Assembly (NCBI GenBank): GCA_965209015.1
Contig: OZ242367.1
Span: forward strand, 2,108,001-2,172,000
Direction of reading: 5' to 3'
DNA from: Bin80 sp965209015
GTDB lineage: Bacteria > Bacteroidota > Rhodothermia > Rhodothermales > Bin80
Length of the DNA stretch: 64,000 nucleotides
The notes beneath the pieces were generated by a model. That model was not told the DNA's origin and made no database searches. It worked only from the letters and a program-made list of their open reading frames with translations. Both the position numbers and the translations under genes were made by a program. Positions 54,834 to 64,000 of this stretch are shown here, in pieces (position 1 is the first letter of the stretch; every line of letters begins with the position of its first letter).

Positions 54834-56258
54834 TTAGTCTGCTTCTATGGCTTGGTTGGGACTTGGAAAGCGGGCATTTACCCGTGCTAACCACGAATCT
54901 AGTGCTCTTGAAAGTTCATTCCGCGTTTCCGTTTCGATGAATGATACGTCATTTGATTCGGCTATATCCGTACCAAGATCATAAAGTTCTTCCCTTCCAT
55001 CTTCATAATAACGAATGAGCTTCCAATCTTCATGCCGCACTGCACTAGAGGGGCTTCCCCCCTGGTTCCCATAGTGGGGATAATGCCAAAAGAGATCACG
55101 TTCCGGTGCTCGCCGCTCAATTAAAAGAGGTAGTAAACTGACGCCATCGGAAATTTCTGGCGCAGGGAGTCGTGCCATTTGCAACATTGTTGGAAGGAAA
55201 TCTGGGCTTATAACGGGCGTATCTTCTACCCGACCACCTTTAAGGAGTGCGGGCCAGCGGATGAGTAACGGCTCCCGGATTCCTCCCTCATACATCCATC
55301 CTTTCCCGGCCCGCAATGGCAGATTACTCGTAGGGTGCCCCTCTGAAGTTGAGAGGCCCCCGTTATCTGAGGTAAAGATGACCACCGTATTCTTTTCAAG
55401 CCCCATCTCATCCAATGCAGCAAGCACTGTACCTATGGCTTGATCCATGGCTTCAATCATTGCAGCATACACAGCATGATTTTGAGTTTGACGTACCTCT
55501 CGGTCTCCTTCAATCCCCCAGACGGTAGGGGGTGCAGGCTTATCCTCATATTTAGCCTGAAGATCTTCGCGAGCCATTAGTGGAGTATGGACCGAATAGA
55601 ATGAGAGATAAGCAAGGAACGGCTGATCCTGATGTGATTGGATAAACTGAACAGTTTCTGCAGCTAATCTGGCTGGAAGATGTTCACCTTCGGGGCCATC
55701 TTCAAGACGTGGATTGCCATAGGGTACAAAATATCTTCCCGGTCCATAAGGTCCCCCTCTCTCCCAGCCCCCGCGATTGATACCAAATCCATGATCTTCG
55801 GGGTATGAGCCTTCATTCCCTAAATGCCATTTACCAGCCCAGAAGGTTTGGTACCCTCCCGCTGAAAGTGCTTCTGCTATAGTAGTCTCATCATGGGGAA
55901 GTTGAGATTCATACCTAGCTGGCAGTAGCGGCTTATTCCGAGTCCAGTGCCCAGATACCCCATCAGGTTGAGGTGCCCCAAACCAGTCGGTCGTTGCCAT
56001 CCTAGCTGGATATAATCCGGTCATCAAACTAGCACGGGTTGGACTGCAGACCGGTGCAGCAGCGTATCCCTGAGTAAAGCGTACACCTTCAACTGCCAGT
56101 CGATCAATATTCGGTGTCTCATGAAACGAATCCGGGTTATAAGCACCTACATCCATATAGCCTAGATCATCAGCAAGGATAAAGACAAAATTTGGCTGCT
56201 CAGTAACGGAACAGCCTGCGAGAATAATGATCAAGGCTGAACAAGTGAAGAGTCTCAT
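54834..56258 (-). CDS. Type I sulfatase lipoprotein
   Basis: The 474-residue protein has a lipoprotein signal (ILAGC, Cys16). The alkaline-phosphatase-superfamily sulfatase core carries metal-binding Asp30-Asp31 in ILADDLGYMD and CSPTRASLMTG, with Cys71 to be converted to formylglycine. GKWHLG and TSDNGG occur further on. It should hydrolyse a sulfate ester, perhaps on a polysaccharide or glycolipid in the envelope. The converting enzyme gene is not in the window. Its ATG overlaps the EcsC-like gene's stop (ATGA), and clpX follows 4 bp later. Confidence 0.9.
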   Translation of the reverse strand: MRLFTCSALIIILAGCSVTEQPNFVFILADDLGYMDVGAYNPDSFHETPNIDRLAVEGVRFTQGYAAAPVCSPTRASLMTGLYPARMATTDWFGAPQPDGVSGHWTRNKPLLPARYESQLPHDETTIAEALSAGGYQTFWAGKWHLGNEGSYPEDHGFGINRGGWERGGPYGPGRYFVPYGNPRLEDGPEGEHLPARLAAETVQFIQSHQDQPFLAYLSFYSVHTPLMAREDLQAKYEDKPAPPTVWGIEGDREVRQTQNHAVYAAMIEAMDQAIGTVLAALDEMGLEKNTVVIFTSDNGGLSTSEGHPTSNLPLRAGKGWMYEGGIREPLLIRWPALLKGGRVEDTPVISPDFLPTMLQMARLPAPEISDGVSLLPLLIERRAPERDLFWHYPHYGNQGGSPSSAVRHEDWKLIRYYEDGREELYDLGTDIAESNDVSFIETETRNELSRALDSWLARVNARFPSPNQAIEAD

Positions 56259-57076
56259 ATTCCCAATATAGAGTTAAGTAAATCATCGGGATACTTATCA
56301 CGTAAGCGACGCTCCCGATAAAGGTACCCCGCCGTTTCACATACCCGTGCGGTATAATATGCATTAAATCCTCCTCCCGCAACCACCGCAGCTACGGGGA
56401 TAACTTGTGCCAGTTTCAACTTCAGGAGACGTATTCCGAGAATACGTGCACTGCTACGAAGCGCAACTCCAACCGTTACTTGTTCTATTGCCGAGCGCAT
56501 GTGTTTCTCCGCAAGGACCTGTGCATGTTTACCATTTTCCTCCTCTGACTGTATCGCCATATTCAAGACATTCAGGGCATACCTGCGTTCTTCAGGTAGA
56601 CTGGTATTGAATCCACAATGCAATGCGATCTGCCCAGTAGCCCGAAGATTTAATGCGACTAATGCAACAATATCAGCGGCTAATCCAGCTAATCCAGCGA
56701 GGCCAGCAACTGCTCCTTGAACAGCCGTCAAACTCTGATAGCGGAGATCTAAACCACTAAGTACATCATCAACTATCTCTAAGTCAAGATCAGAAATATC
56801 CGAAAAGTCATGGACATTATAGCCCTTGGCTTGAAATGCGGTTACAGCAGACAGTATTGAGGTTGAATCTTGTGCAATTTCGTTTGTACACTCAACGAGT
56901 CCTGCCACTACATTCTCCAATGTCCATTCAACACCGGGAAATTTGGTTGCGTGCTTTGATAACTGGTTCAGTGGTTGATTCAACCATTGTACTTTTTCTC
57001 GTAACCATGATGGTTTCCTATTACGCCATGTGTAAATTTCATGAAGTACACGCTCTTCGTAGGGACTGGGGATCAT
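56255..57076 (-). CDS. EcsC-family protein
   Basis: The 273-residue protein matches the EcsC family. PYEERVLHEIYTWRNRKPSW is near the start, followed by WTLENVVAGLVECTNEIAQD and glycine/alanine-rich segments (LAGLAGLAADIVALVALNLR) that include membrane-like stretches. EcsC proteins are membrane-associated and their role is unclear. It is the first gene of the minus-strand cluster running through sulfatase, clpX, tamA, tamB and mlaEFD, with a 4-bp overlap to the sulfatase gene. Confidence 0.85.
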   Translation of the reverse strand: MIPSPYEERVLHEIYTWRNRKPSWLREKVQWLNQPLNQLSKHATKFPGVEWTLENVVAGLVECTNEIAQDSTSILSAVTAFQAKGYNVHDFSDISDLDLEIVDDVLSGLDLRYQSLTAVQGAVAGLAGLAGLAADIVALVALNLRATGQIALHCGFNTSLPEERRYALNVLNMAIQSEEENGKHAQVLAEKHMRSAIEQVTVGVALRSSARILGIRLLKLKLAQVIPVAAVVAGGGFNAYYTARVCETAGYLYRERRLRDKYPDDLLNSILGI

Positions 57077-57389
57077 CGAATTTTTCGCTGATTACGATTA
57101 CTTATACGGAATCCATGCTAATTGTTGTTCGTTCACGAGAGAGAATAACTATCTGGATCTACCCAAGCGCTTCCCCTGTAATTTTTGAGAGTAAAATTTT
57201 GATCATTCTGGTAAGTCTTAATTCCAATGCCGACGATATTGTTTAGACTCTAATCTTACGATCTAATTCTAAATTCCACATAGTTTTGCGAATGATGTAT
57301 CTTACGTCAAAACAGTCAATTGCTTGTTTTATGGATATGATTTTCCTGCACTCACCAGAACTTCACCTTAAAAACAGAAAACAGAAGCG
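57077..57389. other. Divergent promoter region
   Basis: This 313-bp gap separates the minus-strand EcsC-like gene from the plus-strand GHKL gene and must hold promoters for both. No gene or clear palindrome was found. Confidence 0.5.
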
Positions 57390-59417
57390 ATGAACGAATC
57401 TACTACTTATCGTATGCGGATTTCCCGTATGACGGTGGACAAGATGGGAGTTCGTCTCTATGACCGGGTGAGTGCTGTGGTTGCGGAGCTGATTGCCAAT
57501 GCATATGATGCAGAGAATATTAGAGTGCGGGTCCCTCTCCGTTCATTACTCGCGAGGCGTAATCTTGATACGCGGGGTATTGAAGAGTATGACTATGTCA
57601 TTGAAGTAGAGGATAATGGACATGGAATGACTCCCCATGAGGCCAACGAACACTTTCTTTGGGTTGGTAAAGATCGACGCTAAGACCCAACTCAGGAAAG
57701 TCGCTCGAGGCATAAGAGGCGCCCCGTCATGGGACGAAAAGGGATAGGTAAATTAGCACCATTTGGAATATGTAAGATTATTGAAGTGATCTCGGCGGGT
57801 GGTGATCAAACAGATGCGGGTTACATCATTTCCCATTTTATCATGGACTACGACCAAATCCTCCAACATGAGAATAAACCCGTTGAGATAATGCGAGGAG
57901 AATTAGACCAGAGCTATCGAGAGGAAAGTGGAACGACTGTACGACTTCAAAATTTTCTTCCGAAGCGCGTACCGGACAAGGACACCTTTCATCGGCAACT
58001 GACAATTCGATTTGGGATTCAACAGCAGGATTTTAGGATTGAGGTGGAGGACATTCGAAATCCATCCGATAATCCCCCTTTTGAGATCGGTAGCTATGAA
58101 ATTCCTCTCATGGAAAATACCCGCATTGACCTCTTTGATTACCCTGTAAATCTATCGGATGAAAGGCAGCTCCCTATTAGCGGGTGGATGGGCTTAGCAA
58201 AGGAAGCATACAAGAATGAAGAAATGGCTGGAGTCCGCCTCTATGCCAGAGGAAAGATCGTAGCTACAACCCGAGACTTTGAAAAACCAGCTGGCTACAC
58301 GGGCGAGTTTACCCTTCGCTCCTACTTAGTTGGAGAGGTCCATGCCGAATGGCTTGACGAGGACGAGGAAGAAGATCTCATCACAACCGATCGACAGGAT
58401 ATCCTCTGGGAATCTGAGTATGGCAGGGCTCTCCGAGAATGGGGAGCAGAACGGATTAAGGCCATAGGTTCAGCTTCAAGGCAGCCCCGCAGAGAACGAG
58501 TAGAACGTCTCTTTCTTGAACTCGCTGAGTTGGAAGCCAGAGCAAAAGATCGCTTTACAGATGACGAAGTAATTTCCACCGCAGTTGAACTTGCAAAGCA
58601 GATTGGTCGGTTTGCCGCAGAGGACGAATTAGCAGATCAAGATTATGTGGACGGACTCACCGAAGTGATCCTGTCCGTGGCTCCCCACAAGGCACTCATG
58701 CAAGCCTTCCAAGAGTTCCGTCGGATTGCTCTTGGGGAAACAGGAGATATTGATCAACTTCTTGATCTTTTTTCCAAAACGCGAATTGCTGAAATGGCCT
58801 CCTATGCTCAGATTGCCGACGAACGGGTAAGGGCAATTCGCCATCTTGAATCGGTCATTCAAAACAGCACTGATGAATCCGTGCTCCAGGAAATTATTGC
58901 GAGTGCACCCTGGCTGATTGAGGCCACATGGACACCCATTACGGTTAACCAAGGACTCAAGCAATTCGTGAAACAGTTCAAGAATTACTATCTCAAATAT
59001 CACGGTGAGAGCATAGACTTAGCGATTGATCATCAGACCAAACGTCCTGACTTTACCTTGATCCATATGGGACGAAAGCTTCACATAGTTGAGATCAAGG
59101 CGGTAAATCACGTATTCAACAATGAGGACTGGGATCGTCTCCACAATTATCTGGATGCTTTCCAGATGTTCTTCAAAAGTAATCGTGAACTTTCCGAAAT
59201 TTTCCAAGACCAATGGGTGGTTGATCTGGTATGTAATGAGTTAAAAATTACCGACCGAGATAAAAACAGATCCTACAAATCTTGGAAGGATGAGGGTCGA
59301 ATTGAGCAGATCTCTTGGGTAGATTTTCTTACGAGAGCCACCACCGCTAATGAGGAGTTTTTAGAGATTCGGGATCGGGTTGGAAAGGAAGCGTCCAGAT
59401 ATCCACGGAAAGCGTAA
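57390..59417 (+). pseudogene. GHKL ATPase fused to a PD-(D/E)XK nuclease, one in-frame TAA
   Basis: The 674-residue frame (plus one stop codon) has a GHKL ATP-binding domain. The N-box has Glu33 and Asn37 (AELIANAYDA), the G1 box is DNGHGM (75-80) and the G2 box GRKGIGK (115-121). A transducer-like region and a C-terminal PD-(D/E)XK nuclease (Pro553-Asp554, Glu568-x-Lys570 in VEIKA) follow. MORC/MutL-like GHKL proteins of this sort are described in restriction-modification contexts. A TAA at codon 98 (57681-57683) falls inside the ATP lid, before the G2 box. The pieces on either side (57390-57683, 57729-59417) are in the same frame and otherwise intact. It is followed 3 bp later by a methyltransferase gene. 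Confidence 0.8.
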
Positions 59418-59420
59418 ATA

Positions 59421-60725
59421 GTGAAGGCGATTAGTCTATTTACGAATTGTGGTGCGGGAGATGTTGGCTACGCTGCGGCGGGATTCCAGTTCAAGGTCAT
59501 TTCGGAGATCGTGAAACGGCGCATTACTGTCGCCTCCCTCAATCTTCCCGATGCAATCGCCGTGCTCGGAGATCTACGAAGTACTTGGCCCTGCGTAGTA
59601 GATGCATTCAGAGAGTTTGAAGGATCTGAATCTCCGGTACTGCTGTCGGGATGCCCCCCCTGTCAGGGGATGAGTTCGGCCAGAAGTGACCGAGGCAAAG
59701 AAGCAGATCCTGATGCTGGCACTCGGGACGGAAGAAATCTGTTAGCCCTGCCAATTGCTCATATTGCCTTAGAACTCAAGCCGATTTTTATTGTCGTTGA
59801 GAATGTTCCTGCGTTTTTCCGCAGAAAAGTTCATGACCCATTAACTCATGATCCTGTCTCTGCGGCGGAACTACTCTCCGACCGCCTCAAAGAAGAGTAC
59901 CATAGATATGCACTCTTGGTCAACCTTTCGGAGTATGGGGTCCCCCAGAATCGAAGTCGTGCATTTTTGACCTTTGTTAAAAGAAACACTGCCGCCCTTG
60001 ATTCCCTCCAACGTGAAGAAAAAGCTCCGTTTCCACTCCCAACTCACGGTGGACACGGACTACCTGATGAGGTTACGCTTGATCAGGCTTTAGCTGAACT
60101 TGACCTTCCCCCTCTTGATCCAAGGTCTACTGAGTCAGCCCAATGTGATCATCAGCCGATGCATCGGGTTCCACGATTAGATGCAGAGAGGTACGAAATG
60201 ATTGCTTCAATTCCTCCTGGAAGTGGAGCAAGTGCATGGGATTCAAACCTGTGTCATCAGTGTGGTCCAGTAGATGTCGGACCGGACGCTGCCACCTGTT
60301 CCCTTTGTGATGGGCCACTTCTGCGTCCAGTTCTTCAAGAACCCGATGGATCTTGGCGCCTGATTTGAGGATTCCGCAATTCAAGTTATCGAAGGATGGC
60401 ACCTGATCAACCAGCAGCCACCGTTACTACGGCAAGTGGACATGTCGGAAGTGACCGCACAATTCACCCCTGGGAGAATCGCTTACTTAGCCCCGCTGAA
60501 TGTGCTTATTTACAAACATTCCCTTCCGATTTCAAGTGGGGAAATGCCATGAATAACTGGGGACACACCCCTGTGCGTCAAATGATTGGAGAAGCTGTCC
60601 CGCCTCGCTTTACTGAACTCCATGGTCAAGTATTGGCCGCTCTGTACAAGGGTGGAGAGTTAGACATGGCAATTCAACAGGGTGATCGGCGCTGTGCCCT
60701 TGCGCACGCCCAGCTAAACAAATGA
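59421..60725 (+). pseudogene. m5C DNA methyltransferase with a zinc-ribbon insert, one in-frame TGA
   Basis: The 433-residue frame starts at GTG. Its C5-methyltransferase motifs are FTNCGAGDVGY (motif I, residues 7-17), GCPPCQG with Cys81 (motif IV), VENVP (motif VI, 126-130), QNRSR (motif VIII, 176-180) and ending LLSPAECAYLQTFPSDF. A C-x2-C ... C-x2-C pair (278, 281, 293, 296) suggests a zinc ribbon in the target-recognition region. A TGA at codon 316 (60366-60368), between WRLI and GFRNSSYRRM, breaks it; the rest to 60725 is in frame. It should modify cytosine and pair with the upstream ATPase-nuclease. Sub-frames: 59421-60368 and 60396-60725. Confidence 0.85.
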
Positions 60726-60876
60726 CTATGGATCCGAGTCTTTTTCGTACAGCTGAAGAGGATTTCTCGCAGGCAAGATGTTAAATTGTACGCAGATTAT
60801 GAACAGTGGGACATATCAACAACTACTCATCTGCCTAATGATCTACAAATCGGATCACTCTTTCAAGTGCTGCTGA

Positions 60877-62709
60877 TTAGTTCGTGATTGGCCAGTATAC
60901 ACCAAAACGAAGTTGTCCTGCAGGGAGTGGGTAGTCTGCTACTATTTCATTTCCTGCCATGAGTTCGGTACCACTCGTTATATTTTCATAACGTAAATAA
61001 ACCGTTGCATCGCGAATTTTTCCCTCCACAACAAGATCAAGGATGTAAGAAGCTTGAACCGGTTGCCGATCTTTGGACGGGAGGACTAATAATCCAGTTG
61101 GGGCATGTAAGGTACGGCTTGTCATTGAACTCCATGAACGGCCCTGTAAGAAAGCATTTAAGCGTAAATCTCCAGTAAACAATACTGCACGAAATCCCAA
61201 CTGTCCAGACAGTGTCCATTTCGGCAAGGACAATTCTGCGCCGTACTTACTCCTTCCGGTCTGAATTATACCAGAGCGGAATACCATATAGACTCCACGC
61301 TTCTCATCTGCTCCAAAACTCATTTGGACTCCCCCCCCCCGAGCAGTATAACTATCAGCGATAACCTGGATAGAATCCACCGCAAACTCCCAGTAGTCCG
61401 TTACATCCCATGCCCGAGAAATAAATCCGTAAGGTGTTACCTTTAATCGTCCAATCCGTAACTTGATAGCAGCACTTGATCGGAGTACCCGACCAGTAGC
61501 TGTAGAATCGTTAACCAGAAAGTGCTCCCATTGCCTTGCAGGACTAGATTCTGCTCCATAGCTTAACTCAATGAACGGCAGTACGTTAAACAGGACAGGC
61601 TCTAATCGAATATATCCCTTCGGAGACCAAACCCCACTCTGATTCCGAACTCCTCCCAGAGCGATCAAATGGCCAGACTTCCACAGCAATGAATCTTGAA
61701 GTTGAACCTCTATGAGGGAGGTACGATAGGCAGCCGGATAGGCACTGCTTATGGGAATTTGCTGTGTGTAGGCATCTATCCGAGCTTGAACCCGATGCCG
61801 ATCGGAAACAAAATTCTTTAATAGCGAGGTCCCCACCCGTGTGGCTGTGGCTTCTGTGTCTGCAAAGGAAAGGAATTGGCTAGATAGGTACACGGAGGCG
61901 GTCAATATATTTGTTTTAAGACTGGTTAAAAAATCATTTCGTACAGTTCGTCTCGTCCGTCCTTGACCCGCAACCTGGGCAATCAGACGATTATAACGTG
62001 TTTCATCTGACCCTAATACACCACTATGAGCGCCTAATCGTCTCTGGTTGTGCAAATAGAGGAGTTCCAATGACCACTGATAGCGTTGGAATCGAGTCCC
62101 CAGCAGTAACTTTCGTTGTCGTTCCAGGCGACTCTCGGGATAATCACCTTCATCCGATGCGCCTGCATAGGCAAATAAGCCTTGTAGGTGCCCTGATTGG
62201 TCAAAAAGCCCTTCTCTCTGCTGAGCATGGGATGCTGTAACCCGCTGGAGCTTGTGATCTCCTGCCTGATAATGGAGTTCCGTCTGGGGGCTCTCTGAAT
62301 TTATGGTTCGTAGCTCCGCTTGGACCCCAGTCAAACCACCCGGCAGCCCGGCAGCCACCTTTGGGTGCCGGAGAAGTGTCGTAGGAAGTAGGTCATAGCG
62401 AGGACGCCCCGTCAACAGATCGTCAAATGGAATAGGCCCAAAATGAATCTGTACTGACTGCGGATTCAGTCCATATATACTCCATCCACTGGGCCATGCA
62501 AAAGTGTTGAAATCATAAACAAAGCTACCCAGCGTTCTTGAAAGGATATTTGTAACATCGTGATCAGCTGACAGGGGGACAACCCAGAGGGTATCCTCAC
62601 CGGCACGAAAAGTCATCAATGAGCGCACAGAATCTGCGGGAACTTGAGCAGTGGTGACCAAAACATTGAACGTCACCATACACAGCAGGACTGCACGAAG
62701 TGAGGACAT
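60877..62709 (-). CDS. Predicted outer-membrane beta-barrel protein
   Basis: The 610-residue protein has a signal peptide (LLCMVTFNVLVTTAQ). It consists of many amphipathic beta strands separated by polar loops, ending in a barrel-type final strand (GQLRFGVYWPITN). An N-terminal GLPGGLTGVQAELRTI segment resembles the plug-like start of some porins and TonB-dependent receptor relatives, but I see no TonB box. Substrate unknown. It lies 2 bp from the NDUFA9-like gene, suggesting one transcript. Similarity to known families is weak, so the call rests on composition and topology. Confidence 0.6.
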   Translation of the reverse strand: MSSLRAVLLCMVTFNVLVTTAQVPADSVRSLMTFRAGEDTLWVVPLSADHDVTNILSRTLGSFVYDFNTFAWPSGWSIYGLNPQSVQIHFGPIPFDDLLTGRPRYDLLPTTLLRHPKVAAGLPGGLTGVQAELRTINSESPQTELHYQAGDHKLQRVTASHAQQREGLFDQSGHLQGLFAYAGASDEGDYPESRLERQRKLLLGTRFQRYQWSLELLYLHNQRRLGAHSGVLGSDETRYNRLIAQVAGQGRTRRTVRNDFLTSLKTNILTASVYLSSQFLSFADTEATATRVGTSLLKNFVSDRHRVQARIDAYTQQIPISSAYPAAYRTSLIEVQLQDSLLWKSGHLIALGGVRNQSGVWSPKGYIRLEPVLFNVLPFIELSYGAESSPARQWEHFLVNDSTATGRVLRSSAAIKLRIGRLKVTPYGFISRAWDVTDYWEFAVDSIQVIADSYTARGGGVQMSFGADEKRGVYMVFRSGIIQTGRSKYGAELSLPKWTLSGQLGFRAVLFTGDLRLNAFLQGRSWSSMTSRTLHAPTGLLVLPSKDRQPVQASYILDLVVEGKIRDATVYLRYENITSGTELMAGNEIVADYPLPAGQLRFGVYWPITN

Positions 62710-62710
62710 T

Positions 62711-63619
62711 CTATGTCCGAAGACGCAAATATTCCAATCCCTTTTCGTTGAATGAATGCTCGGTTACCTGAAAAGTCTCATAGAAGCAGGTCTCGTCAGC
62801 TATATTACCGGCAATGAGCATCATGAATTGATCTTTCGTGATCGGCAACAATTGGCCTGCGAAGCGTATTCCCGTTTGTACCAAAGATAGGGGTACTTTG
62901 ATTTTTGGTTTTTGCTTCAACCCTAAGGCACGAGTGATCATATCCAAAAGTTCAATATAGGTTACCTTTCTGCGTCCCACCACTGGGATCGTCTGTTGAT
63001 GGACACTGGAAAGTTTTAAGGCCTTTACCGTAGCCTCGGCGACTTCCTCAACAGATACTGGCTGAAGCTCATAACGACCACTCCCGAATACCGGCAAAAT
63101 CGGAAACGGTCGGATCAAAGTATTGGAAAGCACTACACAAAATTCTTCACGCTCCATTCCTGGATCGCCGAAGATCAAACCAGGCTGAAGAATGCACCAG
63201 TGAGGAAGGCCTGAATTGCGAACCGCTTCCTCTGCAGCCCATTTTGTAGTTTGATATTTAGTTTCCCCATACTCAGAGGCACCGTTGGCACTTATAAAAA
63301 TGAGTCTCTCTACTCTGGTAGCTTTGGTAGCATTGACGACATTTTGTGTTGCTTGAGTATGAAGTCGTTCAAAGGTTACGTTTGCACTTGGCTCTTCTTT
63401 GATGATCCCAACCAGATGAACTACTCCATCGATCCCCTCCATGAATCCCTCCAGAGGATCATTAATATCTCCCCGTACCAATTCAACTTCCTGTCCCTCA
63501 AATCCCTCGGGAGCTCCCCCCCTACGCAACAGAACACGAACTTGATGGCCTTGTGCAAGTAATTCGCGGAGGACATGGCGGCCAACAAATCCTGTCCCGC
63601 CTGTTAGTAGTATGCGCAT
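62711..63619 (-). CDS. NDUFA9-family NAD(P)-binding protein
   Basis: The 302-residue protein is an atypical short-chain dehydrogenase. It has a Rossmann nucleotide motif (GGTGFVGRHVL, residues 7-17) and an NAD-binding GVVHLVGI segment. YQTTKWAAEE takes the place of the YxxxK pair. Such proteins are annotated as NDUFA9-like and may act in quinone metabolism or complex I assembly; the function is not proven here. Divergent from rsmD with 77 bp between starts. Confidence 0.85.
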   Translation of the reverse strand: MRILLTGGTGFVGRHVLRELLAQGHQVRVLLRRGGAPEGFEGQEVELVRGDINDPLEGFMEGIDGVVHLVGIIKEEPSANVTFERLHTQATQNVVNATKATRVERLIFISANGASEYGETKYQTTKWAAEEAVRNSGLPHWCILQPGLIFGDPGMEREEFCVVLSNTLIRPFPILPVFGSGRYELQPVSVEEVAEATVKALKLSSVHQQTIPVVGRRKVTYIELLDMITRALGLKQKPKIKVPLSLVQTGIRFAGQLLPITKDQFMMLIAGNIADETCFYETFQVTEHSFNEKGLEYLRLRT

Positions 63620-63696
63620 GAACTAGACAATTTCTGTTTGGAACGCCCGTAACTGCTGTATGATGCGCTATCACATCTGTTCTCCGCAGTAGGACA

Positions 63697-64000
63697 ATGC
63701 GGATCATTGCTGGAAATTTACGAGGTCGAAAGTTAATGCGACCCAAAAATCTGAGTACCCGTCCGACCACAGATCGGGTACGTGAGGCGCTATTCTCTCT
63801 GGTTGAATCTCGAATTTCCCTACGGGATGCACGGCTTCTTGATCTTTTTTCTGGTACTGGTGCTCTTGCATTGGAAGGGATCAGTCGTGGAGCTCAGAGT
63901 GTAATTCTCGTAGAATCTGACCGCAAAGCTATGGATGCAGCCCGTAAAAATGCGGCTTCCCTTGAACTTTTAAGTCTCTGTCATTTTGTATGTGGAGATG
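63697..64000 (+). CDS. rsmD: 16S rRNA m2G966 methyltransferase, N-terminal part
   Basis: The frame starts at ATG 63697 and runs off the window, so only about 101 residues are visible. It shows MRIIAGNLRGRKL, the RsmD opening, RPTTDRVREALFSLV, and the SAM-binding DLFSGTGALALEGISRGA with the acidic VESDRKAM segment. RsmD methylates G966 of 16S rRNA. The rest of the gene, including the NPPY catalytic motif, lies outside the window. Confidence 0.92.
   Translation, partial: MRIIAGNLRGRKLMRPKNLSTRPTTDRVREALFSLVESRISLRDARLLDLFSGTGALALEGISRGAQSVILVESDRKAMDAARKNAASLELLSLCHFVCGD

Noticed and set aside
31812..60725. Alternative genetic code with TGA as a sense codon
   Set aside because: TGA ends clearly complete genes here, for example the genes ending at 20867 and 25077, and the GHKL gene is stopped by TAA.
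1..64000. CRISPR array or prophage
   Set aside because: No regularly spaced short repeats and no phage structural, integrase or lysis genes were seen.

Overview
The window (about 47-50% G+C by eye, standard genetic code) looks like a chromosome segment of a Bacteroidota/Rhodothermota-type (FCB group) bacterium. The clues are a GH13 amylase ending in a type IX secretion (T9SS) sorting domain, a TamA-TamB pair next to Mla-type lipid-transport genes, a long-form IspH, LexA, many lipoproteins, and scarce Shine-Dalgarno-like sites. The genome shows decay. Long gaps hold recognisable gene remnants, three mobile or defence-linked genes each carry one in-frame stop, and an insertion sequence has replaced the end of a fic gene.

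Layout. (1) 782-12000, minus strand: a tight eight-gene operon. In transcription order it encodes a giant Cys-rich Ig-like/PapD-chaperone-like protein, a secreted protein, an ExbD-like protein, a TonB-like one-span protein, a second ExbD-like protein, a TPR lipoprotein, a fimbrial-usher-like outer-membrane barrel and an ExbB/TolQ-like proton channel. This combination of a chaperone/usher-like export pair with an ExbB-ExbD motor is the best candidate for an undescribed system. (2) 13114-16517: DUF2231 membrane protein and the copper ATPase CopA. (3) 16518-19385: a gene graveyard with a decayed minus-strand operon. (4) 19386-30823: housekeeping and accessory genes (DUF2461, VOC proteins, LexA, PA0069-type radical SAM protein, SRPBCC, LarA-like, SGNH hydrolase, LivK-like lipoprotein, DUF1835, DUF2335). 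(5) 30824-35178: transposase remnant, a complete ISL3-family insertion with visible target duplication, a class II Fic protein whose 3' end is supplied by the IS, and a solo IS end. (6) 35179-43276: T9SS-sorted amylase, tRNA-Leu(CAA), M20 dipeptidase, two lipoproteins, IspH, and a Tgt lacking all four zinc ligands. (7) 43853-57076: an envelope-biogenesis run in transcription order EcsC, sulfatase, ClpX, TamA, TamB, MlaE, MlaF, MlaD. (8) 57390-60725: a GHKL ATPase/PD-(D/E)XK nuclease plus m5C methyltransferase, a restriction-modification-like pair, both broken by single in-frame stops. (9) 60877-64000: outer-membrane barrel protein, NDUFA9-like NAD(P)-binding protein, and the start of rsmD, cut by the window edge.

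Functionally the intact genes centre on the envelope: export, lipid transport between membranes, outer-membrane assembly and metal efflux. The plus-strand accessory islands are where mobile and defence genes sit and decay. All calls are from reading the sequence; no database search was possible.
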